Assembly: GCF_000017505.1 (NCBI RefSeq)
Contig: NC_009675.1
Location: 2,790,001-2,854,000 of the forward strand
Reading direction: 5' to 3'
From: Anaeromyxobacter sp. Fw109-5
GTDB taxonomy: Bacteria > Myxococcota > Myxococcia > Myxococcales > Anaeromyxobacteraceae
Length of the DNA: 64,000 nt
Shown here: positions 8,630 to 17,600 of the stretch, piece by piece
Layout of the letters: each line of letters begins with the position of its first letter
Numbering within the stretch: position 1 is the first letter of the stretch
Program-made: the position numbers and the translations under genes
Notes under the pieces: generated by a model
The model's input: the letters and a program-made list of their open reading frames with translations, nothing else
Database searches by the model: none
What the model was told of the DNA's origin: nothing

Positions 8630-9940
8630 TCAGCCTCCGACGTCCGCCGCGGACGCTGCGGGCGAAGGCCCCGCGCGCCGCCGCACCACCGCCACCATCA
8701 CCAGCAGGGCGGCGATCCCGGCGAGCGTCAGCATGACGTCCATGGCGAGCGAGCCGCGCGACCCGCGGAGCTCCGCCGGGAAGAGCCACCCGCCCGCCGC
8801 CCACCCGTCGAGCCACGTGACGTAGCTGATGGCGAGGTTCGAGGAGGCGTTGAACAGCGCGTACTTCGTGGTGGTCGCGGCCGTGTGGCCGATGAGCTCG
8901 AGCACCATGCCGGCCCAGGTGGCGAAGGCGATCCCGTTCGCGAAGGAGTAGGCGAGCGTGCCCCACGCGTAGGTCGTCTGCGTGAGCGGCGCGAGCAGCA
9001 TGGCGAGCGCCGAGAGCGCGGTGAGCCCGCCCGCGGCCGCGTAGGCGAGGCGCCGGCTCATGCGGTCGGCGAGGTAGCCCCCCACGAGCGCGCCCGCCGC
9101 CGCCGTCAGCCCGCCGCCGATGCCGTTCACGATCCCGACCACGCGCCCCGTCGCGCCGAAGTCCGGCGCCATCCCGGCGAACAGGTTCGTGAGCGCCCCG
9201 CAGCCCACCGGTACGAGGCAGATCACGAGCCCGGTGAAGCCGTCGCGGCTGCGGACCGTGCGGCCCAGGTCCTTCAGCATCTCCCACAGGTGCCGCCCGA
9301 GCGCCCGCGCCAGGCTCCCCGCCTGCGCGACGGCCAGATCGACGCGGCGCGGCTCGACGATGCGCAGCGCGAGCGCCGCGCTCGCGACGATCACCACGGC
9401 GAGGACGAGGCCGCCGGCGCGCGGCGAGACGTGCTCCGAGACCCACAGCGCGAGGGCGCCGAGCAGGCCCGTCCCGCCCACGTTCGAGGCCATCGAGAAC
9501 CCGCCCGCCTTGCCCTTGTCCTCGAGCCGGGTGGTGATCGCCATGAGCGCGTTGTTCGCGGCGTGCGCGGTCGTGGCGGTCGCCTGGGCCAGCATCACGA
9601 GGGTCGTGTACAGGCCCAGGTTCCGCAGCGGGTCCGGGACGAGCGAGGCCGCGACGAGGAGCCCCGCCGTCGCCGCGGTCATGGCGAGGTACCAGGCGCG
9701 CTTCAGCGAACCGATGTCGAGCACCGGGATCCAGAGGATCTTGAAGGCGTGCGGGGCGAACACCGCGGCGCTGATCGCGCCCACCCGATCGAGCGGCACG
9801 CCACCCTGCCGCAGCCAGAACGGCATGGCGATCATGGCGTAGCCGACCGCCGCCCCGAACGGCAGATCGAGGAAGAGGAACAGGAAGGGGGGCGTCGGGC
9901 GCGCGGGGTCGGAGGCGAGCGTCGTCGTCACGCGGCGCAC
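8630..9940 (-). CDS. MFS transporter (AmpG/PAT-like)
   Basis: A 436-residue integral membrane protein with about 12 hydrophobic helices and a Gly-rich central part. The start (FLFLDLPFGAAVGYAMIAMPFWLRQGGV) and the conserved DRMSRR loop near residue 300 fit the MFS AmpG/PAT branch. In other bacteria that branch imports muropeptides or acetyl-CoA-like compounds; the substrate here is unknown. GTG 9940 follows the aminopeptidase stop by one base, so the two genes form an operon. Coupling a peptide or muropeptide permease with an aminopeptidase is a reasonable inference. Confidence 0.7.
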   Translation of the reverse strand: MRRVTTTLASDPARPTPPFLFLFLDLPFGAAVGYAMIAMPFWLRQGGVPLDRVGAISAAVFAPHAFKILWIPVLDIGSLKRAWYLAMTAATAGLLVAASLVPDPLRNLGLYTTLVMLAQATATTAHAANNALMAITTRLEDKGKAGGFSMASNVGGTGLLGALALWVSEHVSPRAGGLVLAVVIVASAALALRIVEPRRVDLAVAQAGSLARALGRHLWEMLKDLGRTVRSRDGFTGLVICLVPVGCGALTNLFAGMAPDFGATGRVVGIVNGIGGGLTAAAGALVGGYLADRMSRRLAYAAAGGLTALSALAMLLAPLTQTTYAWGTLAYSFANGIAFATWAGMVLELIGHTAATTTKYALFNASSNLAISYVTWLDGWAAGGWLFPAELRGSRGSLAMDVMLTLAGIAALLVMVAVVRRRAGPSPAASAADVGG

Positions 9941-9941
9941 T

Positions 9942-12503
9942 CTACCGCGCCTCCAGCCACCGCCCGATCCCCGCCTGCGTCCGCTCGCGGAGGGCCACGT
10001 CCTGGCGGAGCCGCTCGAGCGTCTGCGCGATGGCCTGGCGCGCCTCGTCGAGCGGGTGCGCCGCCAGGAACGCCTCGGCCTCCTCCAGCTCCCGCCGCTC
10101 GACGAGCGCGCCCATCGCCTCCACGATGCGGCGCAGCAGCATGGGGGCGCCCTTCACGCGCGCGTGCAGCCGCTCCCAATCCGCCCGCAGCCGCTCCCAG
10201 AACGGCCGGCGCGCGGTGCGGTTCGCGAGGAGCGCGGCCACGAACGAGGCGACGTCCTGCAGCGGGACCTCGTCGGTGAAGGCCAGCTCCACGCCGCGCG
10301 CGGCCAGGTTCGGGTCCTCGAAGGAGGCGAGGGCGAGCAGCCAGCGGCGGCGGAAGGCCGGATCGGTCTCCTTCGCGAAGAGCGCGCGGAACCGCTCGAA
10401 GCGGGACGCGTCCCCCGCGCGCGCCGCCATCGCCACGGAGGCGTCGTGCAGGTTCGGCTCCAGCGCCTTGCGGTCGCCGGCGATCCACCGGTCGAGGCGG
10501 GCCGCGGCCTCGCCGACCACCCCCGCGCTCCGCGCCACGACGCCGAGCGCGCGCACCGCCGCCGCCCGGCGCAGCCGGACCGCATCCGCCTCGCCCGGCG
10601 CGGCGTCCCAGCCGAGCGCGGCGAGGTGCGGGCCGAACAGCGTGACGACGAGCGCCGCGAAGCGGAGCCGGTCGCCGTCCGCGAGCAGCCGGTGGTCGAT
10701 CGCGGAGAGCCGCGCCACCAGCTCGTCCAGGACGGCGTGGTCCGCCTCGGCGCCGAAGCGCGTGACGAGGTCGAGGAACGCGTCGATCTCCCGCTCGCCG
10801 CAGCGCACCAGGGCCCACTCGTCGGAGAGCAGCTGGATCCGCTCCGCCGGGGCGAGCCGGCCGACGGCGCGCCCGATGGCGTCGAGCCCCGCGGCGTCGT
10901 ACGCCACGCGGTAGAAGCCGGTCGCGGCCGCGTTCGCGCACACGTAGGCGGGCTCGGCGCCGCCGGCGAGCTCCACCTCGGCGCGCCGCTCGCGCAGCAG
11001 GACCCGCTGCTCGGTCACGCGCTCTCCGTCGCCGTGGCGAACCACCAGCGGCACCGGCCAGAGCGAGTCGTCGCCCTCCCCGGCCCCGGGCTCCGAGAAG
11101 AAGCGGCGCTGCTCGAGCACGAGCCTGCGCCCCTCCCTCGCGACGCGCACGAGCGGGAACCCGGGCTTGCCGATCCAGGCGTTCGCGAGCTCGACCACCG
11201 GCTCTCCGGACGCCTCCCCCAGCGCGGACCACAGGTCGTCGGCGACCGCGTTCCCCTGCGCGTGCCGCCGCATGTAGAGGCGGATGCCGTCCCGGAACCG
11301 CTCCTCGCCCAGGTAGCCCTCGATCATGCGGAGCACCGCCCCGCCCTTCTCGTAGGTGATGAGATCGAACGCCTCGCCGGCCGCGTTCACGTCGCGGATC
11401 TCGGCGCGGATGGGGTGCGTCGAGCGCAGGGCGTCGAGGTGCATCGCCGCCGCCTTGCCCTGGTCGAACTCCAGCCACACGCGCCAGGCGGGGTTCCACC
11501 GGTCGACGATCTTGAAGGCCATCCAGGTGGCGAACGCCTCGTTGAGCCAGAGGTCGTCCCACCACGTCATGGTGACCCAGTTGCCGAACCACTGGTGCGC
11601 GAGCTCGTGGGTCACGACCTCCGCGACCCGCTTCTTCTGCGCGAGGGAGGCCGTCTGCGGATCGAGGAGGAGCGCCACCTCGCGGAAGGTGATGAGCCCC
11701 GCGTTCTCCATCGCTCCGGCCTCGAACTCGGGGAGCCCGACCTGATCGACCTTGCCGAACGCATAGGGGACGCCGAAGTAGTCCTCGAGGCGCGGCAGCA
11801 CCGCGACGGCGACGTCCTGACCGAACCCGGTGAGCGGGAGCTTCTCCGGGGAGGCCCACGTGCGAACCGGCACGCCGCGGACGCTCGTGGCGGGGGACCC
11901 GTCGATGGGGCCGACCACCAGCGCGACGAGGTAGGTCGGGAGCGGCGGCGTCTCCGCGAAGCCGACCCGCTTGCGGCCCGGGCCGAGCGCCTCCTCGCGC
12001 TCCGGCGCGCCGTTCGAGAGCACGACCGCCGCCGCGGGCGCCTCGACGACCAGCCGCCAGCGGGCCTTGAACCCTGGCTCGTCGAAGCAGGGGAAGACGC
12101 GCCGCGCGTCCGCCGCCTCGAACTGCGTGGCGGCGAGGCCGCTCCCGGCGAGGTAGAGGCCGCGCAGCCCTCCGGTCATGCGGCCGGTCCACGCGAGCTC
12201 GAGCGTCCCCGCTCCGGCCGGCACCGGCTCGGCGAAGCGCAGGACGACCGTCTCGCTCGCGGCCACGGGCGTGATCGAGGCGGGCTCCAGGACCCGATCC
12301 GCCACGCGCAGCGTCGCCCGCGTCACGTCCAGCTCGGCGGCGTGCAGGACGAGCTCGTCGGCCGGCTGCGCCGCGGCGAGCTCGACCCGCTCCGTCCCGG
12401 AGAAGCGCTTGCCCTCGAGATCCACGGAGAGGGTCGCGTCGTAGCGCGTGGGGCGCAGGTGGGTCGGGAGCCGGAACGTACGCTCGTCGGTGGGGTGGGG
12501 CAT
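9942..12503 (-). CDS. M1-family aminopeptidase (PepN-like)
   Basis: The 853-residue protein has every M1 hallmark. The exopeptidase motif GAMEN is at residues 263-267. The zinc site HELAH is at 299-303, with the third ligand Glu322 in the NEAFATWM segment. A C-terminal helical ERAP-like domain follows. It removes N-terminal residues from peptides, probably in the cytoplasm since no signal peptide is visible. ATG 12503 has a GGAG site about 11 bases upstream. The downstream MFS gene begins one base after its stop. Confidence 0.92.
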   Translation of the reverse strand: MPHPTDERTFRLPTHLRPTRYDATLSVDLEGKRFSGTERVELAAAQPADELVLHAAELDVTRATLRVADRVLEPASITPVAASETVVLRFAEPVPAGAGTLELAWTGRMTGGLRGLYLAGSGLAATQFEAADARRVFPCFDEPGFKARWRLVVEAPAAAVVLSNGAPEREEALGPGRKRVGFAETPPLPTYLVALVVGPIDGSPATSVRGVPVRTWASPEKLPLTGFGQDVAVAVLPRLEDYFGVPYAFGKVDQVGLPEFEAGAMENAGLITFREVALLLDPQTASLAQKKRVAEVVTHELAHQWFGNWVTMTWWDDLWLNEAFATWMAFKIVDRWNPAWRVWLEFDQGKAAAMHLDALRSTHPIRAEIRDVNAAGEAFDLITYEKGGAVLRMIEGYLGEERFRDGIRLYMRRHAQGNAVADDLWSALGEASGEPVVELANAWIGKPGFPLVRVAREGRRLVLEQRRFFSEPGAGEGDDSLWPVPLVVRHGDGERVTEQRVLLRERRAEVELAGGAEPAYVCANAAATGFYRVAYDAAGLDAIGRAVGRLAPAERIQLLSDEWALVRCGEREIDAFLDLVTRFGAEADHAVLDELVARLSAIDHRLLADGDRLRFAALVVTLFGPHLAALGWDAAPGEADAVRLRRAAAVRALGVVARSAGVVGEAAARLDRWIAGDRKALEPNLHDASVAMAARAGDASRFERFRALFAKETDPAFRRRWLLALASFEDPNLAARGVELAFTDEVPLQDVASFVAALLANRTARRPFWERLRADWERLHARVKGAPMLLRRIVEAMGALVERRELEEAEAFLAAHPLDEARQAIAQTLERLRQDVALRERTQAGIGRWLEAR

Positions 12504-12658
12504 GGCTCGGTGGTCTCCGCTGGGCCTCGCAGAGGTAACCGAGGAGCGCCGTCGCCAACCAGGACTTTCCGCGTCAGCCGCCGCTCCCGGACCCCGCCGG
12601 GTCGGCCGCGGCGCGCGCTGCGAGGCCAGCTCGAGCGCGCCCGCGTCGCCGGCGCGCG

Positions 12659-13156
12659 CTAGGCGACCTTCCCGCGCTTCCCGTATTCCTTGTCGAGATA
12701 GAGCGCGGCCCCCGGGCGGTCGCCGACCATGCGCAGCTTCTGGATGATCTCGTCCGCGGCCGCCTCCTCCTCGACCTGCTCGGTGACGAACCCGTCGAGG
12801 AACACCCGCGCCGCGGTGTCTCGCTCTTCCACCGCGACGGCGTGGAGCTCGTGCACGAGGGACGTCACCTTGCGCTCGTGCTCCAGGACCTTCTCGAACA
12901 CGTCGTTCACGCTGGCCCACGCGGCAGGAGGCGCTTCGACCGGGCCGAAGCGCGCCTCACCCCCGCGCGCGAGGAGGAAGTCGAGGCTCCTCCGCGCGTG
13001 CTCGAGCTCCTCGGCGTGCTGCGCCCGGAGCCAGCGCGCGAACCCCTTCCACACGTGCGCCTCGCACCACGCCGACATCCCCAGGTACAGGTGCGCCGAG
13101 TACAGCTCCGCCTGGACGTGGCGGTTCAGGGCCTCGCTCATCTTCGGTCCGATCAT
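12659..13156 (-). CDS. Ferritin (non-heme, FtnA type)
   Basis: A 165-residue four-helix ferritin. Ferroxidase ligands are in place: Glu17 (QAELYSAH), Glu50 and His53 (AEELEHA), a Glu in the third helix, and Gln (VTEQVEEE) in the fourth. It oxidises Fe(II) and stores iron as a mineral in a 24-mer. No heme-binding Met typical of bacterioferritin is evident. The ATG at 13156 follows a strong GGAGGAGGGG site. It is divergent from the acyl-CoA dehydrogenase gene, with a 133-base shared promoter region. Confidence 0.92.
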   Translation of the reverse strand: MIGPKMSEALNRHVQAELYSAHLYLGMSAWCEAHVWKGFARWLRAQHAEELEHARRSLDFLLARGGEARFGPVEAPPAAWASVNDVFEKVLEHERKVTSLVHELHAVAVEERDTAARVFLDGFVTEQVEEEAAADEIIQKLRMVGDRPGAALYLDKEYGKRGKVA

Positions 13157-13238
13157 TTCCCCTCCTCCTTCGCGGCTGCTCCGGTGGTCATCTGCACTGG
13201 CAGGCGTTCGACGAGCCGGCCCCTCACGGGTGTGGCAG

Positions 13239-13276
13239 TTGGCAAGGCGCGTTGCGTTAATTTGATTAGGGAATCA
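13239..13276 (+). promoter_or_regulatory. Possible promoter and small palindrome before the acyl-CoA dehydrogenase
   Basis: TTGGCA at 13239-13244 and TTGATT at 13262-13267 are spaced 17 bases, a weak sigma-70 pattern. TGATT-AGGG-AATCA (13263-13276) is an inverted repeat with FNR-like geometry but a non-canonical core. Both are tentative. Confidence 0.25.
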
Positions 13277-13289
13277 GCGGAGGTGCGCA

Positions 13290-15236
13290 ATGGCCGTGAT
13301 CCAGGGCAACGACGAGATGATGCGCTCCCGAGAGGTCGCGGAGGCTGCGCGGGAGGCCGAGTGGCAGGGTGCCGGGTTCCTCCGCGAGCTCTTCCTCGGC
13401 AAGCTCAGGCTCGACCTCATCCACCCCTACCCGCTCGAAGGCCCGGAGCGCCCCGAGTTCCGCCGCTTCTATGCCGCGTTCGAGCAGTTCCTGCGCGAGA
13501 AGGTGGATCCCGTCCAGATCGACGAGACGGGCGAGTATCCCCCCGAGGTGATCGACGGGCTGAAGCGGCTCGGCGCTTTCGGCATGAAGGTGCCGGTCGA
13601 GTACGGCGGCCTCGGGCTGAACCAGGTCGAGTACGGAAAGGCGATGCAGCTCGTCGGGGGCTACGACGCGAACATCACGGCTCTGCTCTCCGCCCACCAG
13701 TCCATCGGCGTGCCGCAGCCGCTCAAGCTGTTCGGCTCGCCCGAGCTGAAGCAGAAGTACCTCCCGCGCATCGCCAAGGGCGCCATCAGCGCGTTCGCGC
13801 TGACCGAGGTGCACGTCGGCTCGGATCCGGCCCGCCTCTCCACGAGCTACGAGCCGTCGCCCGACGGCAAGCACTACGTCATCAACGGGTCCAAGCTCTG
13901 GTGCACGAACGGCACGATCGCCGAGCTGCTCGTGGTCATGGCGCGGAACCCCAAGACCAACGCCATCAGCGCGTTCGTGGTCGAGGCGGACTCGGAGGGC
14001 GTGGAGGTCACGCACCGCTGCCGGTTCATGGGGCTGCGCGCGCTCGCCAACGCGGCGATCCGCTTCACGAACGTGAAGGTCCCGGCGGAGAACCTCATCG
14101 GGAAGGAGGGGCGCGGCCTCAAGATCGCGCTCACCACGCTCAACACGGGCCGGCTGTCCCTGCCCGCCGCGGTGGTCGGCGGGGGCAAGCGGTTCCTCGA
14201 GCTCTCGCGCAAGTGGTCCGCGGCGCGGGTGCAGTGGGGCCAGGAGATCGGGAAGCACGAGGCGATCACGCACAAGCTCGCGGAGATGGCCGCGACGACC
14301 TACGCGATGGAGTCGGTCTCCGACCTCGCTCAGTCGCTCGCCGACAAGAAGGGCTACGACATCCGCCTGGAGGCGGCGGCCGCGAAGGAGTGGAACACCG
14401 TCAAGGCCTGGCGGCTCGTCGACGAGACGATGCAGATCCGCGGCGGCCGCGGGTACGAGAAGGCGAGCTCGCTCGCCGCGCGCGGCGAGGCGGACCCGGA
14501 CGTCGAGCGCGCGATGCGCGACCTGCGCATCAACCTCATCTTCGAGGGCTCCTCGGAGGTCATGCACCTCTTCATGGCCCGGGAGGCGGTGGACAAGCAC
14601 CTGCAGGTCGCCGGCGCGCTCATCGACCCCAAGGTCCCGGTCGGCAAGAAGCTCGGCCAGCTCCCGAAGCTCGCCGCGTTCTACGTGCCCTGGTACCTCG
14701 GGCTGTGGGCGCGCGGGCTGTTCGCCCCGCGCTACGGCGAGTTCGGCAGGAACGCGAAGCACCTCCGCTTCATCGAGCGCTCGAGCCGCAAGCTCGCGCG
14801 CGAGATCTTCCACTCGATGGTGGTGTTCCAGGCGGCCGCCGAGCGGAAGCAGGCGTTCCTGTTCCGCCTGGTGGACATCGCGAACGAGCTGTTCGCCATG
14901 GCGGCGAGCGTGACCCGGGCGCAGGCGCTGAAGGAAGCCGGACGTCCCGAGGCCGAGGACGCGGCCAGGCTCGCCGACCACTTCTGCCTCACCACGCGGC
15001 GCAAGGTGCGGGCGCTCTTCGGCGCCCTCTGGAGCAACGACGACGCGAAGGCGTACGCGATGGGCCGCGCGGTGCTCGACGGCAAGTACGAGTGGCTGGA
15101 GAAGGGCGGCATCGGCCTCGACGTCACCGTCGAGGAGCTCCGGCCGAGGCTCCCCGGGGCGACGCCCGCGAGGCCCGCCGCCGTGGGCGAGGGATCGCGG
15201 CCGCCCGTGTTCGCCGAGCCGCAGCCGGTGTCGTGA
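13290..15236 (+). CDS. Acyl-CoA dehydrogenase (VLCAD/ACAD9-like, long form)
   Basis: A 648-residue flavoprotein with the acyl-CoA dehydrogenase core (residues ~70-450) plus a C-terminal helical extension of ~180 residues, as in the VLCAD/ACAD9 group. FAD and substrate motifs are visible (SAFALTEVHVGSD, WCTNGT). The catalytic-base Glu lies in FEGSSEV near residue 418. It carries out the first alpha,beta-dehydrogenation of fatty acyl-CoA in beta-oxidation. An isolated gene, with no neighbouring beta-oxidation partner. GGAGGTGC precedes ATG 13290. A strong hairpin follows the gene. Confidence 0.9.
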   Translation: MAVIQGNDEMMRSREVAEAAREAEWQGAGFLRELFLGKLRLDLIHPYPLEGPERPEFRRFYAAFEQFLREKVDPVQIDETGEYPPEVIDGLKRLGAFGMKVPVEYGGLGLNQVEYGKAMQLVGGYDANITALLSAHQSIGVPQPLKLFGSPELKQKYLPRIAKGAISAFALTEVHVGSDPARLSTSYEPSPDGKHYVINGSKLWCTNGTIAELLVVMARNPKTNAISAFVVEADSEGVEVTHRCRFMGLRALANAAIRFTNVKVPAENLIGKEGRGLKIALTTLNTGRLSLPAAVVGGGKRFLELSRKWSAARVQWGQEIGKHEAITHKLAEMAATTYAMESVSDLAQSLADKKGYDIRLEAAAAKEWNTVKAWRLVDETMQIRGGRGYEKASSLAARGEADPDVERAMRDLRINLIFEGSSEVMHLFMAREAVDKHLQVAGALIDPKVPVGKKLGQLPKLAAFYVPWYLGLWARGLFAPRYGEFGRNAKHLRFIERSSRKLAREIFHSMVVFQAAAERKQAFLFRLVDIANELFAMAASVTRAQALKEAGRPEAEDAARLADHFCLTTRRKVRALFGALWSNDDAKAYAMGRAVLDGKYEWLEKGGIGLDVTVEELRPRLPGATPARPAAVGEGSRPPVFAEPQPVS

Positions 15237-15273
15237 GCCGGCGCCGAGCTCGTCGCCCGACAGGGCAAGGTGC

Positions 15274-15308
15274 GGACGCCCGCTCCGGTCGAACCGGGGC
15301 GGGCGTCC
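15274..15308 (+). terminator. Strong hairpin terminator after the acyl-CoA dehydrogenase
   Basis: GGACGCCCGC pairs with GCGGGCGTCC, then CCGGT with ACCGG after one T-G pair, around a 3-base loop (CGA). The stem is about 16 bp and starts 37 bases after the stop. No U-run follows, which is usual in this GC-rich genome. Confidence 0.75.
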
Positions 15309-15358
15309 TCGCGTGGCGCGTCAGCGCCGACGCCGCGGCGCCAATACGCTCCCGCTTG

Positions 15359-15370
15359 CTTCACGTGAAG
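15359..15370 (+). promoter_or_regulatory. Palindrome before the DUF5700-like gene
   Basis: CTTCACGTGAAG is a perfect 12-base palindrome 38 bases upstream of the GTG at 15409. A -10-like TACTCT lies just downstream at 15374-15379. Candidate operator; no regulator is identified. Confidence 0.35.
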
Positions 15371-15408
15371 TGCTACTCTTCTCGCTCCCTCGTGCATTCG
15401 GGAGGCCC

Positions 15409-16581
15409 GTGTCGACCAGCGCGCTCACGCTCGCCCTCGTGATGGCGACGACCGCGCAGGCGACCCCTTGTGGCGGCGCACCCGGCGAGCCGGTCGACGT
15501 GGCACAGGCGGAGCGCATGCTCGCGCTCCTGGGCGACGTCGCCGCGGGACGGAGCGGGCTCGCGCACGTCGAGGTAGTGCTCGCCGACCCGCGGACGGAC
15601 CTCGTCATCGCGCAGATGAACGTCGGCCGGACGGTCACGAAGGTTCGGTACGCGCAGCTTCTGCGCGACTTCGTGGCGGGCCGGGAGCCACGGCTCGAGC
15701 CCGACGCGGACCTGCGTGCCCAGCGAGGCGCGAAGGCCCTCCGCGACGTGCTTCGCATCCTGCGCTGGGGTGCGGGGCACACGGACCTGCTCGCCGAGCG
15801 GCTCTCCGCGCTGCGACGGAGCGACCCGGCTGCGGAGGCGTATCGACGTGCAGGCGCCGCGCTCCCGGTCCCGCTCGACCGGGGCACCCGGCTGCACATC
15901 GTCATGGGCGGCCGCGCCGGCGGCGCCGCGATCGGGGACGACGTGTACTTCGATCTGCTCGCCTACAGCGCCTTCGAGTCCACGGGAGAGGTGCCGGCGT
16001 TCACCCCGGACGCGGCGGTCGCGACGTTCGCGCACGAGCTGCACCACCTCGGGCTCACGGCCGCGCTCGAGAGCTTCCCACCGGCACTGCACCTCGATCC
16101 GCGTTCCGCGCGCGCCTTCGGCCTCGTGAAGCTGCTCGTCCTGGAGGGAAGCGCCACCTGGCTCGTGGACGCGGAGCGCGACCCCGCGCGCCTCCGCCGC
16201 GACGCGTCCGTGGCGCGAGAGCTCGAGCGCGGCGACGCGCTGCTCGCCGACGTCGAGCGGCTGCTCCAGGGGGCGCTCTCCGGCGAGCTCGACGGTCCTG
16301 CGTGCGAGGCGGCGCGCGCGCCACTCCTCGCGGGCGGATTCCACGCCGCCGGCGCGCTGCTGCTCCAGGCGATCGATCGCACGGGAGGCAGGGACGCGGT
16401 GCTGACCGTCCTGCGCGATCCGCGCAGGCTGCTCGTCTCCTATGACGAGGCCGTCCGAGACGGAGCCGAAGGTCGCACGTTCGACGCCGGCCTCGCGCAG
16501 GCGATCGGGCATCTAGGGGAGGATCGCGGCAAGGAAGCGCCAGGTCATCCGCAGCCGCTCGATCGCATTCACGGTCCGTGA
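15409..16581 (+). CDS. Exported putative zinc metallopeptidase (DUF5700-like)
   Basis: A 390-residue product. A signal peptide covers residues 1 to ~18 (ALTLALVMATTAQA). The centre has HELHH at 209-213 in the context TFAHELHHLGL, followed by LVLEGSATWLVD, where the Glu may be the third zinc ligand. This layout fits the DUF5700 putative zinc-dependent peptidases and related gluzincins; substrate unknown. GTG 15409 has GGGAGG directly upstream and puts the signal peptide at the N terminus. Longer in-frame starts give an Arg-rich leader and are rejected. Likely periplasmic or secreted. Confidence 0.68.
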   Translation: MSTSALTLALVMATTAQATPCGGAPGEPVDVAQAERMLALLGDVAAGRSGLAHVEVVLADPRTDLVIAQMNVGRTVTKVRYAQLLRDFVAGREPRLEPDADLRAQRGAKALRDVLRILRWGAGHTDLLAERLSALRRSDPAAEAYRRAGAALPVPLDRGTRLHIVMGGRAGGAAIGDDVYFDLLAYSAFESTGEVPAFTPDAAVATFAHELHHLGLTAALESFPPALHLDPRSARAFGLVKLLVLEGSATWLVDAERDPARLRRDASVARELERGDALLADVERLLQGALSGELDGPACEAARAPLLAGGFHAAGALLLQAIDRTGGRDAVLTVLRDPRRLLVSYDEAVRDGAEGRTFDAGLAQAIGHLGEDRGKEAPGHPQPLDRIHGP

Positions 16582-16600
16582 CTTGAGTCGGCGGACGTTG

Positions 16601-16622
16601 CCCGACCCCGACCCCGACCCCC
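16601..16622. repeat. Short three-unit remnant of the hexanucleotide repeat
   Basis: Three and a half CCCGAC-type units sit between the convergent genes ending at 16581 and 16649. Same unit as the three long arrays, so it is a seed or a decayed copy. Confidence 0.7.
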
Positions 16623-16648
16623 ATCGACGTTCCCGGCCTCGACGTCGC

Positions 16649-17494
16649 CTACGGCGGGGGCGGCGCCAGCGCCCGGATCCCCTCCGCGATCGCCCGGCAC
16701 ACGTTGTCGACGAGGTCCTCGCGCGCGTTCACGACGTACACGTGCGGCCCGACCGCCCACGTCTCGCGGAACAGGCGCCGGAGCGGACCCGCGCCGCCAC
16801 CCCGGGCGAGCGCGAGCTCGAACATCGGAACGATCTTGTCTCCGAGGCGCAGCGCGGTGTCGACGACGAAGAGCGCCACGTCGGGCCGGACCGCCGCGAC
16901 GCGACGGAGGAATGAGCCGACCTCCGCCTGGGTGACGTGCTTGGGCGGGGACGACTTCACCTCGAGGTACAGGAGCTTCCCCTCCCCGGCCGCGACGACG
17001 TCGAGATCGCCGCCCACCCCCGGCGCGCCGGAGCGGATGCCGGTCGCCACCTCCAGCGCGAGCCGGGTGCGCAGCTCCTCCGCGAGCCACCACTCCAGCG
17101 TCCCACCGAACGTGCGCGGGCGGTGGAGCAGCCGGTAGCGGCCGCGGGCGAGCGGGGCGGCCATCCCGAGCGCGACGAGGGCCTCCGCCATGGCGCGCGC
17201 CTTCTCCGCCGGGACGTAGCGGGTCGCCTGGCCCGGCGTGAAGCCGTCGCCGCGCAGGATCGCGCCGCGCAGGAACAGCCGGAAGGCGTAATGGCGCAGC
17301 CGCTCGACGAGCGACGCGACCGCGACGGGATCGTGCTCCGGCGCGAACGGCAGATCCGGGCGCGAGGGCCGGGGATCGAGGCCGCGCCGCCGCAGCATGG
17401 CCAGCGGCTCCGAGATCGGCGGGCGGACCGCCCCGGGCGGCGTCGCGCGAGCGGCGCGCGCCTCCAGCTCGGCCGCGGTGCGCCGCGCTCGCAT
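16649..17494 (-). CDS. Predicted PD-(D/E)XK nuclease-fold protein
   Basis: The protein has 281 residues. The C-terminal half has a restriction-endonuclease-like core: Glu139/140, then GGDLDVV with Asp163/165, then YLEVKSS with E178-V-K180, the (D/E)xK pair. The N-terminal ~125 residues look like a winged-helix or helical recognition domain. Such proteins cut or repair DNA, but no partner methylase, helicase or integrase adjoins, so the role is unknown. ATG 17494 is the natural start. A 54-base hairpin separates it from egtD upstream. Confidence 0.6.
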   Translation of the reverse strand: MRARRTAAELEARAARATPPGAVRPPISEPLAMLRRRGLDPRPSRPDLPFAPEHDPVAVASLVERLRHYAFRLFLRGAILRGDGFTPGQATRYVPAEKARAMAEALVALGMAAPLARGRYRLLHRPRTFGGTLEWWLAEELRTRLALEVATGIRSGAPGVGGDLDVVAAGEGKLLYLEVKSSPPKHVTQAEVGSFLRRVAAVRPDVALFVVDTALRLGDKIVPMFELALARGGGAGPLRRLFRETWAVGPHVYVVNAREDLVDNVCRAIAEGIRALAPPPP

Positions 17495-17546
17495 GGACGT
17501 TCAGGGCCCCCTCCGGGCTCCCTCCTGACGCCGCTCGCCGGGCCTG

Positions 17547-17600
17547 GACCATGGCGTGATTCGCATCACCGAAGGTGATCGCGAATCACGAACCATGGTC
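17547..17600 (-). terminator. Long hairpin at the egtD stop codon
   Basis: Three paired blocks of 8, 9 and 6 bp (GACCATGG/CCATGGTC, GTGATTCGC/GCGAATCAC, ATCACC/GGTGAT) around a GAA loop form a stem of about 23 bp with small bulges. It begins at the first base of the egtD stop codon and probably ends that transcript. The inner GTGAT-TCGC-ATCAC (17556-17569) also has operator-like symmetry and lies 62 bases upstream of the nuclease ATG. Confidence 0.6.

Noticed and set aside
5346-9446. A very long minus-strand frame covering the ClC gene and sequence opposite the membrane and MFS genes
   Set aside because: Only the ClC part has conserved motifs; the rest is antisense to better-supported genes and is typical of high-GC DNA.
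13232-13256. Sigma-54-like TTGGCA...TTGC before the acyl-CoA dehydrogenase
   Set aside because: The GG-to-GC spacing is 11, not 10, and no activator is linked.
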